Source: Acidimicrobiia bacterium (GTDB taxonomy: Bacteria; Actinomycetota; Acidimicrobiia; Acidimicrobiales; AC-14). From it: DNA of 64,000 nucleotides. Shown here in pieces: positions 9,022 to 18,125 of the stretch. Below the pieces are notes generated by a model, which did no database searches, had not been told where the DNA came from, and was given only the letters and a program-made list of their open reading frames with translations. Each line of letters opens with the position of its first letter. The first letter of the stretch is position 1. Where the stretch lies: NCBI GenBank assembly GCA_023265025.1, contig JAHFUP010000008.1, positions 1 to 64,000 on the forward strand, given 5' to 3'. Both the position numbers and the translations under genes were made by a program.

Positions 9022-10812
9022 TCAGAAGTTGCTGATGACGTTCGTGAAGACCTTGCTGATCGTCGTCGGGTTGCTGGCGTCGTAGGCGGCGGCGTTGGTG
9101 GCCTCGGCGATGCGTCGGAGCACGGGAAGGTCGGCGTCCTTGCCGTAGGCGATCGGAAAGATGCGCACCGGCTGGGCGGCCTGGCCCTCGCTGCCCGCCC
9201 GGAGGATGTTGAGGAGGCCGTCGAGGTCGTTGTTGCGGGGGTCTTCGTTCCGGCCGTCGGTCAGGAGGACGACGGCGTTGATCCGTTTGTCGTCGTAGGT
9301 GTCCCTGAGGTTGGTGTACGAGGCCGCGGCCACCGTGTAGAGCGGCGTGCCCTGGGTGGGCGCCAGGCCCCGGATGCGATTGGCGATGTTCTCGCGGTTG
9401 GCCGAGATCGGACCGATGGGGACCAGGTCGAGGTACTCGGTCGGTGCCGTCCGGCTGATACCCGTCGAGAAGATGCGCAGGCCGACGAGGTCGTCACCCT
9501 TGAACTGGTCGAGGGCCTCGATGGCCGCGGTCTTGGCCAGGTCGAGCTTGGTCTCGCCGTTGTCGGCGGCCTTCTCGCCCATGGACCCCGAGACGTCTAC
9601 GACGAGCATCACCCGGGCGCCCTTGCGTTGCACGGCCCACAGATCCAGCACCCGGGCCAGCACCGCCGGCGCCGGCACCCCGAGCACGTTCTGGGGCTGG
9701 TCGGGGTCGACGCCGTTGGACTTCTCGATCGGGGGCCCGACCGGGACGGCCGTGTTGCCTGGCCGGAAGCCGAACTCCAGCACCCGCTTCTGGTTGTCCG
9801 GCTCCTGGAGGAAGCGCTCGAAGACGCGCGCCGACTCCTTCTGCTTGTCGGTCACCCAAGGCGAGTCCAGGACGATGATCGGGTTGTCCGAGAACAGCGT
9901 CCCTTCCTTGGGATAGATCGCCACCAGTGGGACCCGGGGCTTGCGGGGGACCTCGCCGGGATCGGTGATCCCGTCGGGGTTGCCCGAGTTGTAGTCGATG
10001 ACCGACTTCTCCTCGACGGCGACGGCGGAGGCGTAGGTCAGGCCGGCGCCCCGCTGGTCGTTCTTGTAGAGGTTGTTCATGAAGGTCAGGGTGATGTCGC
10101 CGTAGTGGACCACCGACGCCTCGACGGCCCGGGCGTAGGCGTCGACCTCGGGGCGGGCCAGGTCCTCGGCCGAGAGGTCCCGGGTCTTGTTGGTGGCCGC
10201 GTAGTACTGGGCGATGGTCGCCGAGAGGGCACTGGTCGAGAAGTTGGGGTTGGTCTTCCCGAGCCGGAACGGGCCCCATTCCGGGTGGCCCTTGCCGCCC
10301 CAGCCGGCGGGGTCCTGGGCCAGCTTGAGGATGTCGCCGTAGCCGATGGCCGTGTTCGGCCAGCCGAGCGCCTCGGCCATGGGGCGGGGCATGGCGATCA
10401 CCAGCGGTGTCCGCATGAACGGCTTCGACGCCGGCGCCTGGGCGGGCTTGCCGGCGACGGAGAGCTTCTGGTTGAGAATGGCACCCCAGGCGCTCGACGC
10501 CGGCGACCAGATCACCGGCCGGGCGCCGTTGGTCGCCTCGTCGGGCCAGGCGTCGGCCAGGAGCTGCATGGCCTCGCCCGAGGACTTCCGCAGCACGCGG
10601 ACGAACGAGCAGCCGCCTTCCTTGGCCGCGCTCGACCCGTTGAACCGGCGGGCGAGGTCACCGAACAGCTCGACCTTCTCAGGCGATGACGCCACGTCGA
10701 CCGTGGTGCAGCCCTTCGGGGCCGACTGGCCATTTCCGCCCGAGCCGGAGGAGGTGGTGCAGGCGGTGGCCACGAGGAGGAGGCCGAGGAGGGCGAGGCC
10801 GGTCCGCCTCAC
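9022..10812 (-). CDS. Lipoprotein with extracellular substrate-binding and VWA domains
   Basis: 596 residues. Lipobox LLLVATAC near residue 18 marks a membrane-anchored lipoprotein. Residues about 40-375 look like a type 2 periplasmic binding protein (FNGSSAAKEGG, GWPNTAIGYGDIL, ending FGFRPGNTAVPVG). The C-terminal part is a von Willebrand A domain with a MIDAS metal site: DVSGSMGEK near residue 406 and later LLTDGRNED. Its ATG overlaps the stop of the preceding SBP-like gene by 4 bases, so the two are translationally coupled. No permease gene is nearby, so it is unlikely to be a plain ABC transporter component. Confidence 0.88.
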   Translation of the reverse strand: MRRTGLALLGLLLVATACTTSSGSGGNGQSAPKGCTTVDVASSPEKVELFGDLARRFNGSSAAKEGGCSFVRVLRKSSGEAMQLLADAWPDEATNGARPVIWSPASSAWGAILNQKLSVAGKPAQAPASKPFMRTPLVIAMPRPMAEALGWPNTAIGYGDILKLAQDPAGWGGKGHPEWGPFRLGKTNPNFSTSALSATIAQYYAATNKTRDLSAEDLARPEVDAYARAVEASVVHYGDITLTFMNNLYKNDQRGAGLTYASAVAVEEKSVIDYNSGNPDGITDPGEVPRKPRVPLVAIYPKEGTLFSDNPIIVLDSPWVTDKQKESARVFERFLQEPDNQKRVLEFGFRPGNTAVPVGPPIEKSNGVDPDQPQNVLGVPAPAVLARVLDLWAVQRKGARVMLVVDVSGSMGEKAADNGETKLDLAKTAAIEALDQFKGDDLVGLRIFSTGISRTAPTEYLDLVPIGPISANRENIANRIRGLAPTQGTPLYTVAAASYTNLRDTYDDKRINAVVLLTDGRNEDPRNNDLDGLLNILRAGSEGQAAQPVRIFPIAYGKDADLPVLRRIAEATNAAAYDASNPTTISKVFTNVISNF

Positions 10813-11753
10813 GGCCGGCGCTCCCGCAGGGCGTCGAGGAAGCCGGGCGACGGCAGGCCGTTGGTGGGCGGCAGCGCCGGTGCACCCGGGGGGCCGGCGC
10901 CGTCCACCCGCCAGCCGGCGTCCCTGAAGGCCTTCCGGACCGAGTCGTTGGTGCGCAGCCGGCCCGCCGCGCCGGCCAGCACGACGTCGGCGGTCGCCAT
11001 GGGCTCAGGGTAGAGGACCGTGACCCGTTCGCGTAGGGCGGAGGTACCGACGACTGGGACGGCCTCGGCCTCAATGGTGCCAACCGCGTTGTAGGTGGCG
11101 AAGGTCGTCCCGAGCATCTCCTCGAGCGGTGAGCCGCCGGACGCCGTCGGAGGCGCAGCCCGCTCCAACGCCTGGAACCACTTGGCGAAACCGGGGTCGT
11201 CGAGGTCGAACGTCGACAGGTTGTCGACCCGTCCGAACCAGGCGGCGGTGGCCTGGCCGAGGATCAGGGCGCCGAAGGCGGTGGAGGGCTCAGGATGGCG
11301 TGGCCGGGCCGTTCCTGCCTGCTCGCCGAGGCACTTCCACCCCACCGGGCCGGCGCAGCGGGGCCCGATCCTGTCTGCCAGTGCCTTCTCGACGACCAGT
11401 ACAAGGGGCGACCGGGCGATGGGCGCCCCGACGTCGGCGAACAGCGGGAGCAGCGACGCCTGCCGGCGCCGGCCGTCGACTATCTGGGGCCACGGCGCCG
11501 GTACCAGCCAGCCGTCGACGCCGGGCTCCTCCTCGGATGCCCGGCCGAGGCGGTCGGCGGTCGTGCCGGCGCCCTCGATCGTCACGTGTGCGCCCGTCCG
11601 TCGGAGGGCGTCGCACACCGGTCCGAGCTCGGCGGCGCACACGACCCGCACCGGGTTCGTCCGCTCCTCTTCGTTGCGGTCGAGGCGCGAGCGGATTGCG
11701 ATCGAGCCCGCCACCATCGCCGCCGCGGCCACCAGGGCGAGCACGCGGCGCAT
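10809..11753 (-). CDS. Substrate-binding-protein-like exported protein
   Basis: 314 residues with an N-terminal membrane helix or signal (MRRVLALVAAAAMVAGS). The body resembles a truncated extracellular solute-binding protein: VVCAAELGPVCDAL, VDGWLVPAPWP, PSTAFGALILGQATAAWFG, TVLYPEPMATADVVLAG. It is coupled by a 4-base overlap to the VWA lipoprotein that shares the same fold. A TACGCT -10 box on the minus strand (11761-11766) sits 7 bases before ATG 11753, supporting this start over the ATG at 11774. The pair may bind each other at the cell surface; that is inference. Confidence 0.75.
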   Translation of the reverse strand: MRRVLALVAAAAMVAGSIAIRSRLDRNEEERTNPVRVVCAAELGPVCDALRRTGAHVTIEGAGTTADRLGRASEEEPGVDGWLVPAPWPQIVDGRRRQASLLPLFADVGAPIARSPLVLVVEKALADRIGPRCAGPVGWKCLGEQAGTARPRHPEPSTAFGALILGQATAAWFGRVDNLSTFDLDDPGFAKWFQALERAAPPTASGGSPLEEMLGTTFATYNAVGTIEAEAVPVVGTSALRERVTVLYPEPMATADVVLAGAAGRLRTNDSVRKAFRDAGWRVDGAGPPGAPALPPTNGLPSPGFLDALRERRP

Positions 11754-11760
11754 GCCGGCG

Positions 11761-11779
11761 AGCGTAGGACGCATACGCT
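11761..11779. promoter_or_regulatory. Divergent pair of leaderless -10 boxes (TACGCT)
   Basis: TACGCT occurs on both strands: on the minus strand at 11761-11766, 7 bases before ATG 11753, and on the plus strand at 11774-11779, 8 bases before ATG 11788. Both mRNAs would begin at or next to their start codons. Confidence 0.6.
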
Positions 11780-11787
11780 CGTCCGGT

Positions 11788-12285
11788 ATGGACGCCCAGA
11801 CCGTCGCCGGCCGGCTCGACCAGGTGCAACTCGTGGACGTGCGCTACGACAGCGAGTGGAACGTCGGCCACATCGAGGGGTCGGTGAACATCCCCGAGGA
11901 GGACTTCGACGCCCGGGTCGGCGAGATCGACCGCAGCCGGCCGGTCGTGACCGTCTGCCGGGCGGGCACCCGCAGCGCCGAGGCCGCCGAGTGGCTGCGA
12001 GGCGAGGGGTTCGATGCCGAGAGCCTCGACGGCGGGATGCTGGCGTGGAAGTGGGCCGGCCTGCCGATCACCGGTCGCATCGCCGAACCGGAGCCCAACC
12101 CGATCGACATGCAGGCGTTCCACGACGAGCTCATCGAGATCGCGCTGGCCGTGCAGGCGCGGTTCGGGGCCGACGCCCAACCGTCCGAGGAGGAGATCCG
12201 TGGGTTCCTGCGGGAGCGGATGATCGGCGAGGGCAAGACGCCGGAGGAGGCTGACGCCTTCCTGGCCGAAATGGGCGGGGCGTAG
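11788..12285 (+). CDS. Rhodanese-domain protein
   Basis: 165 residues. Residues 1-95 form a rhodanese domain (VQLVDVRYDSEWNVGHIEGSVN) with the active-site loop CRAGTRS, whose Cys could carry persulfide sulfur. The C-terminal 60 residues (FHDELIEIALAVQARFG ... EEIRGFLRERMIGEGKTPEEADAFLAEMG) are a charged helical extension not found in plain single-domain rhodaneses. It probably acts in the cytosol in sulfur transfer or thiol handling; the partner is unknown. It is leaderless, reading toward proA 27 bases downstream. Confidence 0.85.
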   Translation: MDAQTVAGRLDQVQLVDVRYDSEWNVGHIEGSVNIPEEDFDARVGEIDRSRPVVTVCRAGTRSAEAAEWLRGEGFDAESLDGGMLAWKWAGLPITGRIAEPEPNPIDMQAFHDELIEIALAVQARFGADAQPSEEEIRGFLRERMIGEGKTPEEADAFLAEMGGA

Positions 12286-12312
12286 CCCGGCACGGCCGGT
12301 AACGTCGACGCC

Positions 12313-13563
12313 GTGACCTCGCCTGCACCGGTTGCCGAGCTGGGCCGGCGGGCCAAGGTCGCCTCCCGGGTGCTGGCCACCGCCTCAACGACGGCCAAGG
12401 ACGCCGCCTTGGTCGCGGCCGCCGATGTTCTCGTCCGGCGGACGCCGGAGATCCTCGACGCCAACGCTTCCGACGTGGCCCGGGCCGAGGCCGCCGGCAC
12501 CGCAGCCACGGTCGTCGACCGCCTACGACTGACGCCGGCGCGAGTAGAGTCGATGGCCGACGGCCTGCGCCAGGTGGCCGCCCTGCCCGACCCGGTGGGG
12601 GAGGTCGTCGCCGGCTGGACCCGCCCGAACGGGCTGCTGATCGAGCAGGTGCGGGTGCCGCTCGGTGTCGTCGCCATCATCTACGAGAACCGGCCCAACG
12701 TGACCAGCGACGCCTTCGGCCTGTGCCTGAAGTCGGGCAACGCCGCCTTCCTGCGGGGGTCGGGCGCCGCCTTGTCGTCGAATGTGGCGGTGGCCGCCGC
12801 GCTGCGTGAGGGGCTGGACAAAGCCGGCCTGCCGGTCGATGCCCTTGTACTCGTGGACGACGTGCGCCACGAGGCCGCGGTCGAGTTCATGCGGCTGCGG
12901 GAGTCGATCGACTGCCTCATCCCGCGGGGCGGCCCGTCGCTGATCGCCGCGATCCTCGAACACGCCACGGTGCCCTACGTCATCGACGGCGACGGGAACT
13001 GCCACGTCTACGTCGACGCATCCGCCGACCTCGACCAGGCCCTGGACATTGTGGTGAACGCCAAGATGCAGCGGCCGTCGGTCTGCAATGCGGCCGAGTC
13101 GTTGGTGGTCCACTCGTCGATCGCCGGCTCGTTCCTGCCCCGGGCCGCCGAGGCGCTGGCCGGCGTGGAGCTGGTGGGTGATGAGCGGTCGCGGGAACTG
13201 GTGCCGTCGATCGGGCCCGCGACCGACGAGGACTTCGGGCGGGAGTTCCTCGACCTGCGGATGTCGGTGGCGGTCGTCGACTCACTGGAGGACGCCATCG
13301 CCCACGTCAACCGCTACGGCACCGGCCACACCGAGGCCATCTGCACTCGGGACCTGGCCGCGTCGCGGCGATTCACCACCGAGGTCGACGCCGCCGCCGT
13401 CGTCGTCAACGCCTCCACCCGCTTCACCGATGGCGAGCAGTTCGGCTTCGGTGCCGAGATCGGCATCAGCACCCAGAAGCTCCACGCCCGGGGCCCGATG
13501 GGCCTGCGCGAGCTGACGACGCTGAAGTACATCGTCCATGGCGACGGCCAGATCCGTGGCTGA
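12313..13563 (+). CDS. proA: Glutamate-5-semialdehyde dehydrogenase (gamma-glutamyl phosphate reductase)
   Basis: Second step of proline synthesis: reduces gamma-glutamyl phosphate with NADPH. It has 416 residues, the usual length. The family sequence is clear throughout ([26 protein letters not shown], catalytic Cys in [12 protein letters not shown] near residue 257, [33 protein letters not shown]). GTG 12313 follows TAACGT (12300-12305) by 7 bases, so the transcript looks leaderless. The following MoxR gene overlaps the 3-prime end. The order proA-MoxR-VWA matches M. tuberculosis Rv2427c-Rv2425c (known gene order). Confidence 0.97.
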   Translation: MTSPAPVAELGRRAKVASRVLATASTTAKDAALVAAADVLVRRTPEILDANASDVARAEAAGTAATVVDRLRLTPARVESMADGLRQVAALPDPVGEVVAGWTRPNGLLIEQVRVPLGVVAIIYENRPNVTSDAFGLCLKSGNAAFLRGSGAALSSNVAVAAALREGLDKAGLPVDALVLVDDVRHEAAVEFMRLRESIDCLIPRGGPSLIAAILEHATVPYVIDGDGNCHVYVDASADLDQALDIVVNAKMQRPSVCNAAESLVVHSSIAGSFLPRAAEALAGVELVGDERSRELVPSIGPATDEDFGREFLDLRMSVAVVDSLEDAIAHVNRYGTGHTEAICTRDLAASRRFTTEVDAAAVVVNASTRFTDGEQFGFGAEIGISTQKLHARGPMGLRELTTLKYIVHGDGQIRG

Positions 13564-14425
13564 GCGGTTCGAGTCACTTGGCTCGGTGCGGGAAGGGTTG
13601 GCCGGCGTGGACTATCTCGCCGACGACGCCATCGCCGGCGTGGTGTTCCTCGCCGATCGGCTGGACAAGCCGGTGCTGGTCGAGGGGCCGGCGGGCACGG
13701 GGAAGACGGAGCTGGCCAAGGCCGTCGCCCGGTGGGCGGGCAGCCGCCTCATCCGGCTCCAGTGCTACGAGGGGCTCGACGAGTCGAAGGCGCTGTACGA
13801 GTGGAACTACCGCAAGCAGCTCCTGCGCATCCAGGCCGGCGAGGGCGCCGGCACCTCGTGGGCCGACCTCGAGGGCGACATCTTCACCGAGGAGTTCCTC
13901 CTCACCCGCCCGCTGCTGGAGGCCATCCGGGCCGACGAGCCGGTGGTCCTGCTGATCGACGAGGTCGACCGGGTGGAGGTCGAGACCGAGGCGCTGCTCC
14001 TTGAGGTCTTGTCGGACTGGCAGGTGTCGGTCCCCGAGATGGGGACGGTCGTCGCCCGGCGCATCCCGCTCGTCTTCCTCACGTCGAACGGCACCCGCGA
14101 CCTGTCCGAGGCCCTGAAGCGCCGCTGCCTGTACCTCCATCTGGACTACCCGTCGGTGGAACGTGAGCGGGAGATCATCCTGGCCCGGGTGCCGGAGCTG
14201 CCGGGGCACCTGGCCGCCGAGGTGGCCCGGGTGGTGCGCAGCCTGCGGATGCTGGACCTGCGCAAGCCGCCGTCGGTGTCGGAAACGCTCGACTGGGCCC
14301 GCACGCTGGTCATCCTGGGCGTCGACACGTTGGACGCGGACGTCACCGAGTCGACCCTGCACGTCCTCCTCAAGCACCGGGCCGACATCGCCGCCGCGGC
14401 CCGGGAGCTCAAGACGGCAGGGTAG
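13556..14425 (+). CDS. MoxR-family AAA ATPase
   Basis: An AAA ATPase of 289 residues that in this family works with a VWA-domain partner to remodel or activate protein complexes. Walker A is GPAGTGKTE near residue 45, Walker [11 protein letters not shown] near residue 127, sensor 1 [11 protein letters not shown]. The lid domain follows ([16 protein letters not shown]). I prefer GTG 13556 ([10 protein letters not shown]), an 8-base overlap with proA; ATG 13538 inside proA is possible. The VWA gene starts directly after its stop, so the two form one unit. Confidence 0.9.
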   Translation: MAERFESLGSVREGLAGVDYLADDAIAGVVFLADRLDKPVLVEGPAGTGKTELAKAVARWAGSRLIRLQCYEGLDESKALYEWNYRKQLLRIQAGEGAGTSWADLEGDIFTEEFLLTRPLLEAIRADEPVVLLIDEVDRVEVETEALLLEVLSDWQVSVPEMGTVVARRIPLVFLTSNGTRDLSEALKRRCLYLHLDYPSVEREREIILARVPELPGHLAAEVARVVRSLRMLDLRKPPSVSETLDWARTLVILGVDTLDADVTESTLHVLLKHRADIAAAARELKTAG

Positions 14426-15730
14426 ATGCTGGACCTGCTGGCGGGGTTCGTCGGCGAGCTGCGGGCGGCCGGGCTCCCGGTGTCGCTGACCGAGAACATC
14501 GACGCCATGGCCGCGGTGAGCCACGTCCCCCTCGACGATCGGGAGGCGCTGCGGGTCGCGATGGCGGCGACGATGGTGAAGCGACCGGAGCACCGGCCGG
14601 CGTTCGACACGGTGTTCGAGGCGTACTTCGCGCTGGCGCCGGCGTCGCTGCCCGACGATCCGGATGTCGACCTGGGCGCGCTGCTCGACGAGGCCCTGGT
14701 GTCCGGCGACACCGAGGCGGTGCGCCGGCTGGCCCAGCTGGCGGTCGCCCGACTGGCCGGGATGGAGGCGGGCAGAGGGGTGCGGGGGAGCGCGTACGTC
14801 TTCAAGACGTTGCGCCTGCTCGACGTGGAGGGGGCGCTGGCCCGGCTGCTGGCCGGCGCCGACGGTTGGCTGGAGCGCGACGACCTGGCCGCCGCCGGCG
14901 AGCGCCTCCGGGGCGAGATCGAGGCCGAGGTGCGCCGGCGGCTGGTGGCCGAGAAGGGTCCCCAGGCGGTCGCCCGTTCGGTGCGCCGGCCCCTGCCCGA
15001 GGACGTCGACTTCCTGCACGCCTCGCGCGACGACCTGGCTGCGCTGCACCGTGCGCTGCGCCCGCTGGCCCGGCGCATGGCGTCGCGTCTGGCCCGGCGC
15101 CGGCGCCAGGGCGGGCACGGCCGGCTGGACTTCCGGCGCACGTTGCGGCGGTCGTTGTCGACCGGCGGGGTGCCGGCCGATCCACGCTTCCGCCGGCCCC
15201 ACCCGCACAAGCCGGAGATCGTCGTGCTGGCCGACGTGTCGGGGTCCGTCGCCACCTTCGCCCGGTTCACGCTGCAGCTCGTGCACGCCCTGTCGGGGGA
15301 GTTCTCGGCGGTGCGGACGTTCGTGTTCATCGACGGGATCGACGAGGTCACCCGCCTGTTCGCCGAGTCCGACGACCTGACCTCCGCGCTGGCGCGGGTC
15401 CACCAGGAGGCCGACGTGGTCGCCGCCGACGGGCACTCCGACTACGGGCGGGCGTTCGCCGCCTTCGGCGCCCGGTGGGGGCGGGAGATCACCGGTCGGA
15501 CCTCGGTCATCGTGCTGGGTGACGCACGGAACAACTACCACGCCTCCTCGGCCGGCGTGCTGGCCGAACTGCACCGGCGGGCCCGGCGGGTCTGGTGGCT
15601 CAACCCCGAGCCCCGGTCCTACTGGGACACCGGCGACTCGATCGTCGCCGAGTACGCCCGGCACTGCGACGGCGTGTTCGAGTGCCGCAACCTGCGCCAG
15701 CTCGAGGCGTTCGTGTCCCAGATCGGGTGA
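14426..15730 (+). CDS. VWA-domain CoxE-like protein
   Basis: 434 residues. The N-terminal helical region (to about 230) is followed by a basic linker (RRMASRLARRRRQGG) and a VWA domain with a MIDAS motif LADVSGSVATF near residue 268 and DGHSDYGRAF, VIVLGDARNNYH later. In MoxR-VWA pairs this protein is the partner of the ATPase. CoxE relatives help insert metal cofactors in CO dehydrogenase, but no such enzyme is encoded nearby, so the target is unknown. It starts at the base after the MoxR stop. Confidence 0.88.
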   Translation: MLDLLAGFVGELRAAGLPVSLTENIDAMAAVSHVPLDDREALRVAMAATMVKRPEHRPAFDTVFEAYFALAPASLPDDPDVDLGALLDEALVSGDTEAVRRLAQLAVARLAGMEAGRGVRGSAYVFKTLRLLDVEGALARLLAGADGWLERDDLAAAGERLRGEIEAEVRRRLVAEKGPQAVARSVRRPLPEDVDFLHASRDDLAALHRALRPLARRMASRLARRRRQGGHGRLDFRRTLRRSLSTGGVPADPRFRRPHPHKPEIVVLADVSGSVATFARFTLQLVHALSGEFSAVRTFVFIDGIDEVTRLFAESDDLTSALARVHQEADVVAADGHSDYGRAFAAFGARWGREITGRTSVIVLGDARNNYHASSAGVLAELHRRARRVWWLNPEPRSYWDTGDSIVAEYARHCDGVFECRNLRQLEAFVSQIG

Positions 15731-17193
15731 CCCGCCGCGGATGGGTGGCGGCGCCGGCCGCCGTTGCGGTGCTGGCGGTGCTGGCCGCGTCGGCGAAGGG
15801 CCTCTACGTCAGCCCCGACGGCGTCTTCTACGTCGGCACGGCCCGCAACTGGGTCGACGGCCTCGGGTTCACGCCGCCGCCGGGAGTGCCGCCGCTCGAG
15901 CACTTCCCACCGCTGTTCCCGTTCCTATTGGGGCGGGTCGGGGTGGATCCCCTGACCGCCGCTCGGGCGGTGAACCTGTTTTGCCTCGCCGGCATCGTGG
16001 TGCTGGTGGGGCTGGTCGTGCGTGCGCAGACCGGGTCGGCGCCCGCCGGGGTGGTGGCGGCGGTCCTGACGGCGGCGGCCGTCGACCTGCTGACGTTGTC
16101 GGGGTCCGCCTTGAGCGAGCCGCTGTTCATCCTTCTGGGTCTCGGCGGGCTGGTCGCGCTCGCCGCCCACGTGGAGCGGCCTCGACCGGCAGTGCTGGCG
16201 GGCGCCTCGGCACTGGTGGCCGCCGCCTTCCTGACCCGGTACGTCGGGATCGCCGTGGTCGTCGCCGGCGTGGTTGCCCTGCTGTGGCGCCGGCGCTGGA
16301 TCGACGCCGGCGTGTTCGGCGCGCTGTCAGTCGCCCCGGTTGCCCTCTGGCTGGCGCTGGCCGAGGGCGCCAGCGACCGGTCGGTGGTGCTGCACATGTT
16401 CGGCGCCGACTACCTGGGCCAGGCCGCCCGCCCGTTCGCCCGCTGGTTCGTCCCCTGGCCGACCCCGCCGGCCGGGCTCCTGCTCGCCGTCGCGGTGGTC
16501 ACCGCCGGCGCCGTCCTCATTCGCCGGACGCCCCCGAATCTGTCACTGGTCGTCGCCGGTACCCGCCTCTTTCGCCGGCGGGAACGTTTGCCTTCGACGC
16601 TCTCGTGGCTCCTCGCCGCCTTCGCCGGCACCTACCTGGCGCTGCTGCTCGCCAACCGGGCCCTTACCGACGCCACCGGCCGCCTCGACGCCCGCTTCCT
16701 CGCCCCACTCCACATCGTCGCCATCCTCCTGGTGGTGCCCGCCCTCCGGCGCCGGCCGCTGCCCCGCCCGGCGGTCGTCCTCGCCGGCGCCCTGGTGGTG
16801 GGCCAGCTCGTCGGCGCCGTCGTGTGGGCCGCCGGCGGGCTGACCGACGACAGCGTCCGCCGGCGGGGCTACACCTCCGCCGACCTCCGCCGGTCGGCGG
16901 TGCTGGGCATCGCCGGCGAGCCGCTCTACACCAACGCCGTCGATGCCGTCTGGTTCGTCACCGGTCGTACGTCCTCCGCCATCCCGGCCGAGAAGGACTA
17001 CCTCACCGGCAAGCCCAACCCCCACTACGCCGATGAGCTCGCCGCCATGCGGGCCGCCGGCGGCACCATCCTCTACCTCGACGCCGTCACCTTCCGCCGG
17101 TCCTTCCAGCCTTCCCGGGCCGAGTTGGAGGCCGCCCTCCCGCTCGAAGTCGTCGCCCAGGACGGAGTTGGCACCCTCTACCGCATCCTGTAG
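15727..17193 (+). CDS. Polytopic membrane glycosyltransferase-like protein (GT-C fold)
   Basis: 488 residues with about ten hydrophobic helices (for example AAVAVLAVLAASA, VVVAGVVALLW, SWLLAAFAGTYLALLL). The first loop after helix 1 contains SPDGVFYVGTARN and a conserved-looking HFPPLFPFLLG, resembling the loop with catalytic acidic residues in dolichyl-phosphate-mannose-type (ArnT/PMT-like) enzymes. The C-terminal soluble part ends GTLYRIL. It probably transfers a sugar from a lipid carrier outside the membrane; the substrate is unknown. GTG 15727 forms a GTGA overlap with the VWA gene. Confidence 0.7.
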   Translation: MTRRGWVAAPAAVAVLAVLAASAKGLYVSPDGVFYVGTARNWVDGLGFTPPPGVPPLEHFPPLFPFLLGRVGVDPLTAARAVNLFCLAGIVVLVGLVVRAQTGSAPAGVVAAVLTAAAVDLLTLSGSALSEPLFILLGLGGLVALAAHVERPRPAVLAGASALVAAAFLTRYVGIAVVVAGVVALLWRRRWIDAGVFGALSVAPVALWLALAEGASDRSVVLHMFGADYLGQAARPFARWFVPWPTPPAGLLLAVAVVTAGAVLIRRTPPNLSLVVAGTRLFRRRERLPSTLSWLLAAFAGTYLALLLANRALTDATGRLDARFLAPLHIVAILLVVPALRRRPLPRPAVVLAGALVVGQLVGAVVWAAGGLTDDSVRRRGYTSADLRRSAVLGIAGEPLYTNAVDAVWFVTGRTSSAIPAEKDYLTGKPNPHYADELAAMRAAGGTILYLDAVTFRRSFQPSRAELEAALPLEVVAQDGVGTLYRIL

Positions 17194-17223
17194 CCTTCCA
17201 CCACCCTTCCCCCTCAAATCGTG

Positions 17224-17282
17224 GGTGTGTTTCTGGTCGTGATTTCGGCCGAAATCGCCCATTTCACGACCAGAATCACACC
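17224..17282. repeat. Large imperfect palindrome upstream of a DUF559-type gene
   Basis: Two 19-base arms, 17224-17242 and 17264-17282, pair at 18 of 19 positions (core CTGGTCGTGA/TCACGACCAG). The 21-base loop holds a second perfect palindrome, TTTCGGCCGAAA (17243-17254). It lies between the glycosyltransferase stop and the ATG at 17295. It could terminate the upstream operon, act as operator of the next gene, or be a recognition site for its nuclease domain. Confidence 0.75.
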
Positions 17283-17294
17283 GAGGGGCGACGG

Positions 17295-18125
17295 ATGCGG
17301 CGACTGTTTACGAATGAGGACGGGCTCACCCGTGCGGCCCTCCGGTGGGGCGAGCGCTCCGGCCAGTGGCGGCGGGCCGACATCAGGGTCTGGGCCGAGG
17401 GCCCGGACGACCTCACCCAGATCGATCGGGCCCGTGCGGCGGTCATGGCGACCGGCGGCGTGGCCAGCCACCACCTCGCCGGCGTACTGCACGGGCTCGA
17501 CTCGGTCACGCTCAGCGGGCCGTGGGTCACGGTCGATCGAAGTTCCAACGGTCACCGACCAGGGGTCTCCCGGCGGGACCTGCCACCTGAACGGATCGTC
17601 ACCGTCGCTGGCCTGAACTGCACGGACGGCCTTCAGACGCTTCTCGACCTCTCCCCGCACCTGTCGGACGCCGTCTGGGAGCACGCGATGGAGTCGGCGT
17701 TGCGCAGAAGGCTCACCTCGGTCGAGAGGCTGCAGGAGGAGACCCGTGTGCGGGTGCAGCGGGTGCTCGCAGTGCGGCCCGCCGGCGCCGCGCCCACCGA
17801 GAGCCTGCTGGAGACGCTCATGGTGCAGCTGGCCCGGACGGTCCCAGGGCTACCCGACCCGGTGCGCCAGCTCTGGATCGAGGCGGCGCATGCTCGGCTC
17901 GACCTGGCGTGGCCGGCGCTGGGGCTGTTCGTGGAGCTCGACGGGCAGCAGCACAAGGACCAGCCGGTGTACGACGCCCGGAGGGAGACGGCGGTGGTGG
18001 CCGCCACCGGGTGGTTGTGCGGGCGCTTCACCTGGACGGAGGTGACCCGGACGCCGCACTCGACGGCCCGCCGGCTGGCCGCGCTGGCGGAGCAATCGAG
18101 ACGGCGCCCGCTCCTAGCCTCGTAG
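17295..18125 (+). CDS. DUF559/Vsr-like endonuclease-domain protein with AbiEi-like N-terminus
   Basis: 276 residues. The N-terminal half (GLTRAALRWGERSGQWRRADIRVW, VASHHLAGVLHGLD) resembles the winged-helix region of AbiEi-type antitoxin proteins. The C-terminal half has the features of a very-short-patch-repair-like restriction fold: ESLLETLM, RLDLAWPALGLFVELDGQQHKD, DARRETAVVAATGWLCGRFTW. Such genes are usually solitary in actinobacteria and of unknown role. The gene sits directly behind a large palindrome and converges on the DAHP synthase gene with a 12-base overlap. The Gln-rich DGQQH in place of DGRxH is compatible with the family. Confidence 0.8.
   Translation: MRRLFTNEDGLTRAALRWGERSGQWRRADIRVWAEGPDDLTQIDRARAAVMATGGVASHHLAGVLHGLDSVTLSGPWVTVDRSSNGHRPGVSRRDLPPERIVTVAGLNCTDGLQTLLDLSPHLSDAVWEHAMESALRRRLTSVERLQEETRVRVQRVLAVRPAGAAPTESLLETLMVQLARTVPGLPDPVRQLWIEAAHARLDLAWPALGLFVELDGQQHKDQPVYDARRETAVVAATGWLCGRFTWTEVTRTPHSTARRLAALAEQSRRRPLLAS

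Noticed and set aside
13574..15664. Very long minus-strand frame across MoxR and VWA genes
   Set aside because: Its product is low-complexity and Arg/His/Gly-rich with no family pattern, while the plus strand encodes two clear protein families.
14426..15730. CO dehydrogenase maturation operon (CoxE-like protein)
   Set aside because: No coxMSL or other molybdenum hydroxylase genes are nearby; the proA-MoxR-VWA order is a known actinobacterial arrangement without such enzymes.
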